Part shown: one piece after another, positions 48,531 through 59,251 of the stretch
Layout of the letters: each line of letters begins with the position of its first letter
Position numbering within the stretch: position 1 is the first letter of the stretch
From: Arsukibacterium sp.
Lineage (GTDB): Bacteria; Pseudomonadota; Gammaproteobacteria; Enterobacterales; Alteromonadaceae
Reading direction: 5' to 3'
Assembly (NCBI RefSeq): GCF_018402695.1
Contig: NZ_JAGYIM010000010.1
Coordinates: forward strand, 1-64,000
Length of the DNA stretch: 64,000 nucleotides
Program-made: the position numbers and the translations under genes
The notes under the pieces: generated by a model
Told to the model about the DNA's origin: nothing
Seen by the model: only the letters and a program-made list of their open reading frames with translations
Databases searched by the model: none

Positions 48531-51116
48531 TCAGCCAACCACCAGATTAAGCAATTTACCCGGAACGTAAATCACTTTACGAACGGTTACCCCGTCCAGA
48601 TAACGCTGCACGTTGTCATCCTGCTTGGCTTCCTCAAGTACCTGCTGTTCAGTAGCGTCGGCACTGACCGTTACTTTAGCCCGCACTTTACCGTTTATCT
48701 GCACTACCACCAGCTTTTCGTCTTCCACCATCGCCTGTTCATCAACGGCAGGCCAGGGGGTTTGTTCAATACCCTGGCTCTGGCCCATTTGTTGCCATAA
48801 ATACTGGGCTACATGCGGGGTTATCGGATTCAGCAGCTGTAATAATGCCAATACCGCTTCATGCATTACTGCTTTGTCCTGAGCGCTTGCCAGACTGGCC
48901 CGTTGCAATTTATTGCTCAGTTCCATAATGGCGGCAATGGCAGTATTGAAAGTATAGCGCCGGCCGATATCGTCGCTGACTTTGAAAATGGTTTTGTGCA
49001 GCTCGCGCCGTAACGCTTTCTGCTCGTTATTTAAGGTGCTTAATTGCAGTGGCTCTGGTGCGCCGGCTGCTTTTACGTCCTGCACCAGAGTATAAATCCG
49101 CTTAATAAAACGATGTGCGCCTTCCACGGCAGAATCCGACCATTCCAGGGTTTGTTCTGGCGGAGCGGTAAACATCATAAACAAGCGCACGGTATCGGCA
49201 CCATACTGGTTAATAACCTGCTGTGGGTCGATACCATTGTTTTTTGACTTGGACATTTTGCTCATGCCGGCTGACTGCACCGGCAAACCATCGCTTTGCA
49301 ATACCGCCCGGGTGATCCGGCCTTTGTCATCGCGCTCGACGGTGACATCCTGTGGTGCTAACCACTGTTTGCCACCGTTATCGGTTTCGCGATAAAAGGT
49401 TTCAGCCAACACCATGCCCTGGCACAACAGCCGTTTAAAAGGCTCATCACACTGCACCAGGCCAACATCACGTAGCAATTTGTGGAAGAAGCGGGCATAC
49501 AGCAAATGCAGAATGGCGTGTTCAATTCCGCCGATGTACTGATCAACCGGCAGCCAGTAATTGGCCTTGGCCGGGTCCAGCATGGCTTTATCATAATCCG
49601 GGCTGCAATAACGGGCATAGTACCAGCTCGACTCCATAAAGGTGTCGAAGGTATCGGTTTCATGAAATGCCGGTGCGCCGTTATAGTCGGTTTTGGCCCA
49701 GTTTGGGTCGGCTTTAATCGGTGAGGTGACGCCGTCCATGACCACATCTTCCGGTAAGCGTACCGGCAGTTGATCTTCCGGCACCGGCACGACAGAGCCA
49801 TCGGCCAGGTTCAGCATCGGAATAGGGGTACCCCAGTAGCGCTGGCGCGACACGCCCCAGTCACGCAGGCGATAATTAACCTTGACCTCGCCTTTGCCCA
49901 GGCTGGCCAGTTTGGCGGCAATGGCGTTAAAGGCCTCAGTAAACGCTAAACCATCAAATTCAGCTGAATTAATCAGGGTGCCTTTTTCGGTGTAAGCCTG
50001 CTGAGTTAAATCGGCAGCCTCGCCACTGTTTGCCTGCACAACTTGTTTAATGGTTAAACCGTACTTAGTTGCAAATTCATAGTCGCGCTGATCATGGCCA
50101 GGTACCGCCATCACGGCGCCTGAGCCATAGTCCATCAGTACAAAATTGGCGACCCATACCGGCAGTTGCTCTCCGGTCAGCGGGTGGATTGCAAAAATGC
50201 CGGTGGCACAGCCTTTTTTCTCCATGGTAGCCAGTTCAGCTTCAGCCAGCTTGCCGCCTTTGCAGTCTTCAATAAATGCGGCCAGCTGCGGGTTAGATGC
50301 TGCCGCTGTACGTGCCAGCGGGTGCTGTGCCGCCACTGCCAGATAGGTCACCCCGTACAGGGTATCCGGCCGGGTAGTATAAACTTCAACTTCACTCTGC
50401 TGTCCGGCAATATCAAAGCGGATATTGACGCCCTCAGAGCGACCAATCCAGTTTTTCTGCATGGTACGCACTTGCTCAGGCCATTCAGTCAGCTGCTCTA
50501 AATCGGCCAGCAGCTCTTCAGCATAAGCGGTAATTTTTATAAACCACTGGGCCAGCTCGCGTTGCTCGACAACTGCGCCAGAACGCCAGCCGCGGCCATC
50601 GATAACCTGTTCGTTGGCCAGTACACATTGGTCTACCGGATCCCAGTTGACGGTCGCCATTTTTTTGTAAACCAAACCTTTTTCATACAACTTGGTAAAA
50701 AACCACTGCTCCCAGCGGTAATAATCAGGTTTACAAGTGGCGACCTCCCGGCTCCAGTCGTAACCAAACCCCAGCCGTTTCAGCTGGTTTTTCATATAAT
50801 CGATATTTTCGTAAGTCCATTTAGCTGGCGCCGTTTTGTGGTTGATCGCCGCGTTTTCCGCCGGTAAACCAAAGGCATCCCAACCCATTGGCTGCATCAC
50901 ATTTTTGCCCTGCATCCGTTGAAAACGACTGACTACATCGCCAATGGTATAGTTACGGACATGACCCATGTGCAAGCGCCCGCTCGGATAGGGGAACATT
51001 GACAGGCAATAAAACTTTTCTTTGCTGGGATCTTCCGTTACCTGAAAGGCATTAGTTTGCTCCCATTGTTGTTGCAAAGCGGTTTCAATTAGCTGCGGGT
51101 CATATTGTTGTTGCAT
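48531..51116 (-). CDS. leuS: leucyl-tRNA synthetase
   Basis: An 861-residue class I synthetase (E. coli 860 aa). The HIGH-type motif is [11 protein letters not shown] (about 42-52) and the KMSKS motif is KMSKSKNNG (near 620). A CP1 editing domain (about 225-420, [12 protein letters not shown]) hydrolyses mischarged tRNA-Leu. It leads the minus-strand cluster leuS-lptE-holA-nadD-rsfS-rlmH-mrdA-rodA-rlpA-dacA-ybeD-lipB-lipA. Confidence 0.97.
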   Translation of the reverse strand: MQQQYDPQLIETALQQQWEQTNAFQVTEDPSKEKFYCLSMFPYPSGRLHMGHVRNYTIGDVVSRFQRMQGKNVMQPMGWDAFGLPAENAAINHKTAPAKWTYENIDYMKNQLKRLGFGYDWSREVATCKPDYYRWEQWFFTKLYEKGLVYKKMATVNWDPVDQCVLANEQVIDGRGWRSGAVVEQRELAQWFIKITAYAEELLADLEQLTEWPEQVRTMQKNWIGRSEGVNIRFDIAGQQSEVEVYTTRPDTLYGVTYLAVAAQHPLARTAAASNPQLAAFIEDCKGGKLAEAELATMEKKGCATGIFAIHPLTGEQLPVWVANFVLMDYGSGAVMAVPGHDQRDYEFATKYGLTIKQVVQANSGEAADLTQQAYTEKGTLINSAEFDGLAFTEAFNAIAAKLASLGKGEVKVNYRLRDWGVSRQRYWGTPIPMLNLADGSVVPVPEDQLPVRLPEDVVMDGVTSPIKADPNWAKTDYNGAPAFHETDTFDTFMESSWYYARYCSPDYDKAMLDPAKANYWLPVDQYIGGIEHAILHLLYARFFHKLLRDVGLVQCDEPFKRLLCQGMVLAETFYRETDNGGKQWLAPQDVTVERDDKGRITRAVLQSDGLPVQSAGMSKMSKSKNNGIDPQQVINQYGADTVRLFMMFTAPPEQTLEWSDSAVEGAHRFIKRIYTLVQDVKAAGAPEPLQLSTLNNEQKALRRELHKTIFKVSDDIGRRYTFNTAIAAIMELSNKLQRASLASAQDKAVMHEAVLALLQLLNPITPHVAQYLWQQMGQSQGIEQTPWPAVDEQAMVEDEKLVVVQINGKVRAKVTVSADATEQQVLEEAKQDDNVQRYLDGVTVRKVIYVPGKLLNLVVG

Positions 51117-51248
51117 TTACATCATCCACGATAAAGTTCTGGCAGGGCCGGCATGGCCGGAAAAAGTGGCTATAGCATACCGCAGCGCGGTTTTGACAAC
51201 AATAAGCAAGCGCGTTGTCTATACTGGAAAAACTACCAAGGAGACAAT

Positions 51249-51740
51249 ATGAGCGATTTTTATAAAAAGTATCAACGTTGGCTGGCCGAATTCAACCGCA
51301 ATTTGCAGCAAAACCCGGATAACTACGATAACCAACTGGTTAAGTTTGCAGATACGTTAAAAGCCTATCTTAAAGCGGGAAAAGAGCTGAGCGCATACGA
51401 GACACGCTTATTTATTGAAACTCTAAAGCGCCAGTGGCACGAGCAAGAGCAAGATACCCAGAAGGATATTCCGGCTGCAGAACAGGCTGCGCCTTCGCTG
51501 TGGCCTGAAGCGTTGTGGCAGGAGCTTAGTAATATTACCGATAAAACCCAGCTGGAATGGCAGGAGCTGACTCAGGATTTCAAACATCAGGGGGTGTATT
51601 ATCAGGGCGAAATGGTCGGTATGGGGCGTTATCGCTGCAGCAACTGCTATCAGCATATTGATTACACCCATCCGGCTGAGTTACTACCCTGCAGTAATTG
51701 CGACGGCGTGCAGTTTTACCGGGAGGGGTTGCCGGTTTAA
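51249..51740 (+). CDS. ybeL: zinc-ribbon protein YbeL (DUF1451)
   Basis: A 163-residue protein with a helical, acidic N-terminal two-thirds and a C-terminal zinc ribbon formed by two CxxC pairs (CSNC near 135 and CSNC near 153). It is divergent from leuS, the E. coli ybeL position. Function is not established. AAGGAG lies about 6 nt before ATG 51249, and the longer in-frame start lacks such a site. Confidence 0.9.
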   Translation: MSDFYKKYQRWLAEFNRNLQQNPDNYDNQLVKFADTLKAYLKAGKELSAYETRLFIETLKRQWHEQEQDTQKDIPAAEQAAPSLWPEALWQELSNITDKTQLEWQELTQDFKHQGVYYQGEMVGMGRYRCSNCYQHIDYTHPAELLPCSNCDGVQFYREGLPV

Positions 51741-52063
51741 TTTTTCCACACCACCTAACATTGTAGGCAGCAAAAGAATAGCAGTTTTGATGTTTTATTG
51801 GGCTGCAAGCCAGTTTAACCCTGTTTTTACTGGTTTTGTCGCCTTTAAACCCCTATAATGCGCGCTTATTTTTTTACAGTGTGTAATTGTTGACCAACTA
51901 ATAACCAACGAGGATAGGCCGGTGTAACGCGCAGAACCCCTGATAAAGTGCAAATAAAGTTCAAGGCTCAAAGCGGAAAATGCAGCCTGGTGTAGGCACT
52001 TTAAACGCAGTTTATGCTAAGCGTCTGTGCTGAATGTCGGAAAATAACTTGTTGGACATGTAA
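51741..52063 (+). promoter_or_regulatory. 323-bp gap before the SulP gene with candidate promoter and long leader
   Basis: No credible gene lies here. TATAAT at 51854-51859 is a good -10 box; the -35 position at 17 bp (TGGTTT, 51831-51836) is weak. Initiation near 51866 would give a 5' leader of almost 200 nt before the SulP ATG. No known riboswitch was recognised. Confidence 0.5.
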
Positions 52064-53548
52064 ATGATTAATTCTCTGAAACGGAACTGGTTCTCCAATA
52101 TCAGAGGCGATGTTCTGTCTGCTATCGTGGTAGCGCTCGCCCTGATCCCTGAAGCTATTGCTTTTTCTATTATCGCCGGTGTTGACCCCAAAGTCGGCCT
52201 GTATGCCTCTTTTGCTATTTGTTTCATTATTGCTTTTGTTGGTGCCCGCCCGGCGATGATCTCTGCCGCTACCGGTGCCATGGCGCTGCTGATGATTACC
52301 CTGGTTAAAAACCACGGCCTGGAATACCTGTTGGCGGCGACCTTGTTATGCGGCCTGATCCAGATTGTGTTTGGCATTTTTAAACTGGGCGACTTAATGC
52401 GCTTTGTTTCGCGCTCAGTGGTCACCGGCTTTGTTAATGCGTTGGCCATCCTGATTTTTATGGCGCAGCTGCCTGAGCTAAGCGGTACTTACGGTAGCGC
52501 CACCGTCTATGGTATGACAGCGCTGGGCCTGGCTATTATTTACCTGTTTCCTTATGTTACCAAAGCAGTTCCATCGCCGTTAGTTTGCATCATAGTGCTG
52601 ACCGGCCTGGCGCTGTATTTCGGACTGGACATTCGTACGGTAGCCGATATGGGCGAATTGCCGGATAGTCTGCCCATTTTCCTGTGGCCGGACGTGCCGC
52701 TGAATTTTGCAACGCTGCAAATTATTTTCCCGTATTCGCTGGCGCTGGCGGTGGTGGGTATTCTGGAGTCGTTAATGACGGCAACGATTGTCGATGATTT
52801 GACCGATACCAGCAGCAATAAAAACCGCGAATGTGTTGGTCAGGGGGTGGCGAATTTAGGCTCTGGCTTAATTGGTGGTATGGCAGGCTGTGCGATGATT
52901 GGACAGTCAATTATCAATGTCAAATCAGGTGGCCGTACCCGGTTATCAACCTTATTGGCCGGTATTTTACTGTTGATTATGGTGGTGTTTTTAGATAAAT
53001 GGGTCGGGCTGATCCCAATGGCTGCGCTGGTCGCCATTATGATCATGGTATCTATTGGTACCTTTAGCTGGTCGTCGGTTAAAGACCTTCGCAAAAACCC
53101 GAAAAGCTCGTCAGTTGTGATGATTATGACGGTTATTGTGGTCGTCGCCACCCATAACCTGGCCTATGGTGTGCTGGTTGGGGTGCTGCTAAGTGCCTTG
53201 TTTTTTGCTAATAAAGTCGGTCAGATTTTGTATATCGGTTCTAAACTTACTGCCAATGGCCAGCAGCGCGACTACCAGGTAGTCGGCCAGGTATTTTTTA
53301 CCTCTGCCGAACAATTTATCGGCGCCTTTGATTTTAAAGAAGCGGTTGAGAACGTGACCATTGATTTAAGCCGGGCCCATTTCTGGGATATTACCGCTGT
53401 CAGCTCACTGGATAAAGTGGTGCTGAAATTCCGCCGCGAAGGAACAGCAGTGGAGCTGATTGGTTTAAATGAGGCCAGCGCCACCCTGGTCGACAAGTTT
53501 GCTGTACATAATCAGCCTGATGCCGTGGAAAAGTTGATGGGACACTGA
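52064..53548 (+). CDS. SulP-family inorganic anion transporter
   Basis: A 494-residue carrier of the SLC26/SulP family. About 12-14 hydrophobic helices (residues about 12-385) include the family patterns [25 protein letters not shown] (in parts) and [14 protein letters not shown]-terminal STAS domain (about 400-490, [26 protein letters not shown] in parts) follows. Substrates in the family include sulfate and bicarbonate (BicA type). The next gene is a universal stress protein, and two Na+/H+ antiporters follow, which favours a Na+-coupled bicarbonate role over sulfate. The substrate remains uncertain. Confidence 0.88.
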   Translation: MINSLKRNWFSNIRGDVLSAIVVALALIPEAIAFSIIAGVDPKVGLYASFAICFIIAFVGARPAMISAATGAMALLMITLVKNHGLEYLLAATLLCGLIQIVFGIFKLGDLMRFVSRSVVTGFVNALAILIFMAQLPELSGTYGSATVYGMTALGLAIIYLFPYVTKAVPSPLVCIIVLTGLALYFGLDIRTVADMGELPDSLPIFLWPDVPLNFATLQIIFPYSLALAVVGILESLMTATIVDDLTDTSSNKNRECVGQGVANLGSGLIGGMAGCAMIGQSIINVKSGGRTRLSTLLAGILLLIMVVFLDKWVGLIPMAALVAIMIMVSIGTFSWSSVKDLRKNPKSSSVVMIMTVIVVVATHNLAYGVLVGVLLSALFFANKVGQILYIGSKLTANGQQRDYQVVGQVFFTSAEQFIGAFDFKEAVENVTIDLSRAHFWDITAVSSLDKVVLKFRREGTAVELIGLNEASATLVDKFAVHNQPDAVEKLMGH

Positions 53549-53633
53549 TTTCAGTTAAGTTGATCTTAGATAATTTGTGCTTAGCTGAAGCAGCGTAAGC
53601 TGAGCCGATTACTGGCAACAGGAGATAATAACG

Positions 53634-54488
53634 ATGACAAGAAAAGTAATGGCATGTATTGATGCCTCGCCCTATGCCGAAGCTGTATGTGATTATGCCG
53701 TCTGGGCAGCAAAACGTTTAACGGTGCCAATGGCCGTTATTCATGTACTGGATAAAGCCCAGCATACTCACACCCCCGACTTAAGTGGTAGTATCGGTTT
53801 AGGTTCGCAAGAGGTATTATTGCAGCAACTGGCTGAGTTGGACGAAAAGCATGGCAAGCTGGCAATGGAGCGGGGCCGTTTAATGCTGGATGCGGCAAAA
53901 AGCCGGGCCGAACAGGCAGGGGTAGAAGGCGTGGATGAGCGGTTGCGCCATGGCACCCTGGTTGAAACCCTGGTTGAACTGGAAGAGGAAACCCGCCTTC
54001 TGGTGCTGGGCAAACGCGGTTTTAGCAGTGCCGACGCGCATGGCCATATGGGCTTGCATGTAGAACAGGTGATCCGCAGCCTGCATAAACCCATTTTATT
54101 AACTCAGCAACGTTATAAAGCGCCGCAGCGGATTATGCTGGCCTATGATGGCAGTGCAACTGCACTAAAAGGTCTGGAAATGCTGGCAGCCAGCCCGCTG
54201 GGCAGAGGGTTGCCGGTACATCTGGTGATGGCGGGTGCCAATATTGAGGCGGCTCAGCAGCAAATGGAAACGGCAGCGCACATTTTGCGCAATGCCGGTT
54301 TTGAGACCAAAGTGGCAATTGTTGGCGGTGAGCCCGATGAAGTGCTTAACCAGTACCAGCAGGAGCACCATATTGACCTGATGGTGATGGGGGCTTATGG
54401 CCATTCCCGGATCCGCCAGTTTATTGTTGGCAGTACCACTACTGCCATGATTAGCAAGGCAAAGTGTTCCTTGTTAATCCTTCGCTGA
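53634..54488 (+). CDS. universal stress protein, two USP domains
   Basis: A 284-residue protein made of two UspA-like domains (about 1-150 and 160-284). The second has a clear nucleotide-binding motif G-x2-G-x9-G-(S/T) in GAYGHSRIRQFIVGST near 261-276; the first is degenerate at LGKRGFSSADAHGHMG. It lies 85 bp after the SulP gene and probably acts with it; SulP and USP genes are often neighbours. A perfect terminator overlaps its stop. Confidence 0.9.
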   Translation: MTRKVMACIDASPYAEAVCDYAVWAAKRLTVPMAVIHVLDKAQHTHTPDLSGSIGLGSQEVLLQQLAELDEKHGKLAMERGRLMLDAAKSRAEQAGVEGVDERLRHGTLVETLVELEEETRLLVLGKRGFSSADAHGHMGLHVEQVIRSLHKPILLTQQRYKAPQRIMLAYDGSATALKGLEMLAASPLGRGLPVHLVMAGANIEAAQQQMETAAHILRNAGFETKVAIVGGEPDEVLNQYQQEHHIDLMVMGAYGHSRIRQFIVGSTTTAMISKAKCSLLILR

Positions 54489-54531
54489 TAAAACAGACAA
54501 CCCGGCTCCCCGCCGGGTTGTCTGTTTTATC
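54487..54531 (+). terminator. terminator after the universal stress gene
   Basis: A perfect 20-bp stem (54487-54506 with 54512-54531) with a 5-nt loop. The 5' arm includes part of the TGA stop. The 3' arm has TTTT near its end. It is the longest perfect hairpin I saw in the window. Confidence 0.92.
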
Positions 54532-54568
54532 GTATTACTAGTGTTGTTTAAATTTGAAGTAGCCAATC

Positions 54569-56020
54569 ATGTTTAAGTTCAGCATCATTCTGGGTAGTTT
54601 ATTTGCGTTATTGTGTTCACCTGTCGCCTTTGCTGCCAGTGGTCCGCTGGCCCTAACGGCCTCCACCACCGGTTATATTGCCTTATTTATTTTTATCATC
54701 GCTTATATCCTGGTGATGCTGGAAGAGAAAATTCATTTACGTAAGTCAAAGCCGGTACTGGTTGCGGCCGGTATTATCTGGGCGTTGATTGGCTGGCGCT
54801 ACATTCAGGCTGACATGCCCACAGTAACCGAAGAGGCATTCCGCCATACCTTACTGGAATTTGCCGAGCTGATGCTGTTTTTGCTGGTCGCCATGACCTA
54901 TATTAACGCGCTGGAAGAGCGGCGGGTGTTTGATGCGCTGCGCAGCTGGATGGTCCGAAAGGGCTTTAGTTATCAGTCAATGTTCTGGATAACCGGTATT
55001 CTGTCATTCTTTATTTCACCGATCGCCGATAACCTGACCACCGCGTTACTGATGTGTGCGGTAGTAATGAAGGTGGCAGAAGGTGACAAAAAATTTATTA
55101 ATCTGTGTTGTATAAACATTGTCGTTGCTGCCAACGCCGGCGGTGCTTTCAGCCCCTTTGGCGATATCACCACGCTGATGGTGTGGCAGGCCGGCGTATT
55201 GCGCTTTATGGAGTTTCTGGCGCTGTTTTTACCGTCGGTGGCCAATTACCTGATCCCGGCCATTATCATGAGTTTCTTTGTTGAAAAGCGCAAACCCTCG
55301 GCAGTATACGAAGAGGTTGAACTGAAGCGTGGTGCAATCCGGATTTTATGCCTGTTTTTACTCACTATTGCCACAGCGGTGGCCTTTCACTCGGTGCTGC
55401 ACTTACCGCCGGTCCTTGGCATGATGACTGGCCTGGGTTATTTACAGTTTTTCGGGTTTTTCCTGCGGGTTACGTTGCCGGGTTCACTGGCCCGTAAAAG
55501 AGCCATGGCTGAACGGGAAGGCGATCAGGAGCGAATTAAAGCCCTGGGACAGATAGTGCCCTTTGATGTATTCAGCCGGGTTTCCCGTGCCGAGTGGGAC
55601 ACGCTGCTGTTCTTCTACGGGGTGGTAATGTGTGTCGGTGGTCTGGGTTTTATCGGCTATCTGGAGCTGATGTCAACAGTGCTGTATACCGAGTGGAATG
55701 CCACCTACGCTAACATTGCTCTGGGCTTAATTTCGGCGGTAATCGATAATATCCCGGTAATGTTTGCGGTGCTGACCATGATGCCGGAGATGTCGCACGG
55801 CCACTGGTTACTAATCACCTTAACCGCCGGTGTGGGCGGTAGCCTGTTATCAATTGGTTCCGCTGCCGGGGTGGCACTGATGGGCCAGGCCCGGGGCTAT
55901 TACACCTTTGCCGGCCACCTGAAGTGGGCGCCGGTCATTTTACTGGGCTACATTGCCAGTATTGCCGTGCATTTATGGCTAAATGCCGCCAGCTTTGCCG
56001 AGTATGGTGTGGCAAGTTAA
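54569..56020 (+). CDS. nhaD: Na+/H+ antiporter NhaD, copy 1
   Basis: A 483-residue inner-membrane carrier with an N-terminal signal-like helix ending near AFAAS and about 12 further helices. NhaD exchanges Na+ or Li+ for H+ at alkaline pH. Key polar stretches are intact: SPIADNLTT with Asp154 and Asn155, and PFGDITTLMVW near 196-206. The C-terminal SIGSAAGVALMGQARG is also present. It closely resembles the downstream copy throughout. It lies between two possible regulatory gaps, with its own ATG at 54569. The name follows family recognition; activity is not shown. Confidence 0.92.
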   Translation: MFKFSIILGSLFALLCSPVAFAASGPLALTASTTGYIALFIFIIAYILVMLEEKIHLRKSKPVLVAAGIIWALIGWRYIQADMPTVTEEAFRHTLLEFAELMLFLLVAMTYINALEERRVFDALRSWMVRKGFSYQSMFWITGILSFFISPIADNLTTALLMCAVVMKVAEGDKKFINLCCINIVVAANAGGAFSPFGDITTLMVWQAGVLRFMEFLALFLPSVANYLIPAIIMSFFVEKRKPSAVYEEVELKRGAIRILCLFLLTIATAVAFHSVLHLPPVLGMMTGLGYLQFFGFFLRVTLPGSLARKRAMAEREGDQERIKALGQIVPFDVFSRVSRAEWDTLLFFYGVVMCVGGLGFIGYLELMSTVLYTEWNATYANIALGLISAVIDNIPVMFAVLTMMPEMSHGHWLLITLTAGVGGSLLSIGSAAGVALMGQARGYYTFAGHLKWAPVILLGYIASIAVHLWLNAASFAEYGVAS

Positions 56021-56113
56021 CGATAAAAGTATTTTTAGCGTGAAAATTTTAGCCTGGCTCAATTACGCCAGGCATCTGCCAATCTTATTTAAGATATAAC
56101 CGAGGGTGTGCAC

Positions 56114-57559
56114 GTGAAACAGTGGCTGCTGTGGCTGATAGTGGGTGTGGTATTTACGCCGGCGGCATATGCTGCAACGGGCGAATTGGACTTGACTCGC
56201 TCTGCGGTAGGTATTAGTGCGCTAGTGCTATTTGCATTAGCTTATTTGCTGGTAATGGCAGAAGAGAAAATACATCTGCGTAAATCCAAACCGGTGCTGG
56301 TGGCGGCCGGTATTATCTGGGCGCTGGTGGCGTGGCGTTATATGCAGGATGGTATTCCCGGGGTTACCGCCGATGCGTTTCGGCACACCCTGCTGGAATT
56401 TGCGGAGTTAATGCTGTTTTTGCTGGTTGCCATGACCTACATTAACGCGCTGGAGGAGCGGCGGTTATTTGATGCTTTAAGGGCGTGGATGATCCGCAAA
56501 GGCTTCAGCTATCGCAGCTTGTTCTGGATTAGTGGCGTACTGGCTTTTTTTATCTCGTCATTTGCCAACAATATGACTACCGCTATGCTGATGTGTGCAG
56601 TGGTAATGAAAGTCGCTGAAGGCGATAAGCGTTTTATTAACCTGACCTGCGTTAATATCGTTATCGCCGCAAATGCCGGAGGCGCCTTTATACCGTTTGG
56701 CGATATTACGACGCTAATGGTATGGCAGGCGGGTATTATTACCTTTAACGAGTTTTTTACGTTGTTTTTGCCAGCGGTAGTAAACTACCTGGTGCCGGCA
56801 ATAATAATGAGCTTTTTTGTTGAACGCCGATACCCCGCTGCCTTACAGGAAGATGTTGAACTTAAACGTGGCGCGCTGCGCATTATGACATTATTTCTGG
56901 CCACAATAGCGCTGGCTGTGCTGTATCATTCCTGGCTGGATTTACCGCCGGTGCTGGGTATGATGACCGGTCTGGGGTTGTTGCAGTTCTTCGGCTTTTT
57001 CCTGCGCAAAACCCTACCCGGTTCGCTGGCACGCAAGCGGGCCATGGCAGAGCGTCAAGGAGATATGGAGCGGATCCGTTCGCTTGGTCAAATCGTACCC
57101 TTTGACGTATTCAGCCGGATCGCCAGGGCTGAGTGGGATACGCTGCTGTTTTTCTATGGGGTGGTAATGTGTGTTGGTGGTTTAGGTTATATCGGCTATC
57201 TGGAGCTGTTATCAACCACCTTGTATGGCAATGGTAACCCGACTGTAGCCAACGTCGTGTTGGGCTTAATGTCATCAGTGATCGATAACATTCCGGTAAT
57301 GTTTGCCGTGTTAACCATGCAGCCGGATATGGCGCATGGCCAATGGTTGCTGATTACCCTCACTGCCGGGGTTGGTGGTAGTTTGCTTTCCATTGGCTCA
57401 GCCGCTGGCGTCGCATTAATGGGCCAGGCCAGAGGCTATTACACCTTTGTTGGCCACCTGAAATGGGCACCGGTAATTTTACTGGGCTATTTTGCCAGCG
57501 TTGCAGTCCATTTGTGGCTGAATGCTGCCAGTTTTGCGGAGTATAGCCTGGTGAGCTGA
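56114..57559 (+). CDS. nhaD: Na+/H+ antiporter NhaD, copy 2 (Asp-to-Asn change in the ADN motif)
   Basis: A 481-residue paralogue of the preceding gene, about three-quarters identical by eye. A signal-like N-terminus (MKQWLLWLIVGVVFTPAAYA) precedes about 12 helices. The motif that reads SPIADNLTT in copy 1 reads SSFANNMTT here, so the conserved Asp is Asn (residue 152 from this start, AAC at 56567). PFGDITTLMVW is preserved. GTG 56114 is chosen because the GAGGG site (56102-56106) is 7 nt upstream; GTG 56108 is too close to it. It may have altered ion coupling or a regulatory role. Confidence 0.9.
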   Translation: MKQWLLWLIVGVVFTPAAYAATGELDLTRSAVGISALVLFALAYLLVMAEEKIHLRKSKPVLVAAGIIWALVAWRYMQDGIPGVTADAFRHTLLEFAELMLFLLVAMTYINALEERRLFDALRAWMIRKGFSYRSLFWISGVLAFFISSFANNMTTAMLMCAVVMKVAEGDKRFINLTCVNIVIAANAGGAFIPFGDITTLMVWQAGIITFNEFFTLFLPAVVNYLVPAIIMSFFVERRYPAALQEDVELKRGALRIMTLFLATIALAVLYHSWLDLPPVLGMMTGLGLLQFFGFFLRKTLPGSLARKRAMAERQGDMERIRSLGQIVPFDVFSRIARAEWDTLLFFYGVVMCVGGLGYIGYLELLSTTLYGNGNPTVANVVLGLMSSVIDNIPVMFAVLTMQPDMAHGQWLLITLTAGVGGSLLSIGSAAGVALMGQARGYYTFVGHLKWAPVILLGYFASVAVHLWLNAASFAEYSLVS

Positions 57560-57700
57560 GTCGGCATTGGCTGAATAAAGACGGTTGCCGTTTAGCGGCG
57601 AATCATCTGACAACTGCTAAGCTTAGTCGCATAACCTGAACACCAGCCTGCCTCGCTAGTATTTAACTGGCTTGGGCCGGCGGTAACCGAAGGAGAGACT

Positions 57701-59158
57701 ATGACCAAACTAACCGATCAGGGTTTATTAAAAGACTCATCTTATTGGCAAGGCCAATGGCACAAAGCTGACAATTATTTTGAGGTCACCAATCCGGCCA
57801 ACGGCGAGCTTGTTGCTAAGGTAGCCGATGCCAGCGCGGCCGATGCAGAAAAGGCGATAGCCGCCGCCCATGCCGCTTTTGCTGACTGGGCGGCCCGGCC
57901 CGCAGCAGAGCGCTCAAAACTATTAATGCGCTGGCAGCAATTACTGCTGCAGCATCAGGATGATTTAGGCCTGCTGCTTACCCTGGAGCAGGGTAAGCCG
58001 CTGGCTGAAGCTAGAGGCGAAATTGGCTATGGCGCGTCTTACCTGGAATGGTTTGCTGAAGAAGCCAAACGGGTTTATGGCGATACTATTCCAGCGAAAA
58101 CCGCCGATCAGCGGATTGTCGTTATCAAGCAGCCTGTTGGCGTGGTTGCGGCAATAACACCGTGGAATTTCCCTAATGCGATGATTGCCCGTAAAGCGGC
58201 AGCGGCCCTGGCAGCAGGTTGTACTTTTGTAGTTAAACCGGCCCAGCTAACCCCGCTATCGGCGCTGGCGATGGCAGAACTGGCCGAACGCGCCGGCATT
58301 CCGGCGGGGGTATTTAATGTAATTACCAGTACCGATGCTAAAGCTATTGGCGAGGTGCTGAGCCAGGATAAGCGGGTGGCCAAGTTCAGCTTTACCGGTT
58401 CCACCAATATTGGTAAACAGCTGGCCAAGCAGTGTGCCGGCACGGTAAAGCGGGTATCGCTGGAGCTGGGCGGCAATGCGCCCTTTATTGTGTTTGCTGA
58501 TGCGGATCTGGATGCGGCAGTTGACGGCCTGATGGCCTCAAAGTTTCGTAACGCCGGCCAAACCTGTGTTTGTACTAACCGGATCCTGGTGCAAAAAAGT
58601 ATCGTAGAACCTTTTACCAAAAAACTGCAGCAGGCTATCGGTAAGCTGCAGCTTGGTAATGGCACTGCTGACAACGTGGATATTGGTCCGCTGATCAGCA
58701 GCGACGCCTGCGACAAAGTTGATAAACTGCTACAGGAAGCCGTTGCCCAGGGCGCAACGGTACAGTGCGGCGGTAAACGCCAGCCGACAGATAGCTTGTT
58801 TTACTTACCTACGCTGCTGACCGGTGTTAACAATCAGATGGCAGTGGCCCAGGATGAAATATTCGGCCCGGTAGCTGCAGTACAATGTTTTGATGATGAG
58901 GCCGAAGCCATTGCGCTGGCCAATGCGACCGAGTCTGGCCTGGCAGCCTATTTTTACAGCCGGGATATCGGCCGCTGCTGGCGGGTTGCCGAGGCCCTGC
59001 AATACGGCATGGTGGGCGTAAATGAAGGCATGGTGTCTAACCCGACCGCCCCGTTTGGTGGAGTGAAACAGTCCGGCTATGGCCGGGAAGGCTCCAAATA
59101 TGGCCTGGCCGATTATCTGGATATTAAATACTTATGCCTGGGTGGTTTAGATAAGTAA
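57701..59158 (+). CDS. gabD: NAD(P)-dependent succinate-semialdehyde dehydrogenase
   Basis: A 485-residue aldehyde dehydrogenase close to E. coli GabD (482 aa). The cofactor loop is [20 protein letters not shown], and [12 protein letters not shown] follows. The general base is in [11 protein letters not shown] (Glu near 259) and the nucleophile in GQTCVCTNR (Cys near 293). It oxidises succinate semialdehyde to succinate at the end of GABA breakdown. No gabT or gabP is next to it, so its supply of substrate is unclear. GGAGAG precedes ATG 57701. Confidence 0.92.
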   Translation: MTKLTDQGLLKDSSYWQGQWHKADNYFEVTNPANGELVAKVADASAADAEKAIAAAHAAFADWAARPAAERSKLLMRWQQLLLQHQDDLGLLLTLEQGKPLAEARGEIGYGASYLEWFAEEAKRVYGDTIPAKTADQRIVVIKQPVGVVAAITPWNFPNAMIARKAAAALAAGCTFVVKPAQLTPLSALAMAELAERAGIPAGVFNVITSTDAKAIGEVLSQDKRVAKFSFTGSTNIGKQLAKQCAGTVKRVSLELGGNAPFIVFADADLDAAVDGLMASKFRNAGQTCVCTNRILVQKSIVEPFTKKLQQAIGKLQLGNGTADNVDIGPLISSDACDKVDKLLQEAVAQGATVQCGGKRQPTDSLFYLPTLLTGVNNQMAVAQDEIFGPVAAVQCFDDEAEAIALANATESGLAAYFYSRDIGRCWRVAEALQYGMVGVNEGMVSNPTAPFGGVKQSGYGREGSKYGLADYLDIKYLCLGGLDK

Positions 59159-59251
59159 CGGATAAGCTGACTGAGACTAGGGTATTTATCAGGCTACCTT
59201 ATTTATCAGGCTTATGGCACCAATAGAGCAGGGCATGAAGCTGGGAATGAA

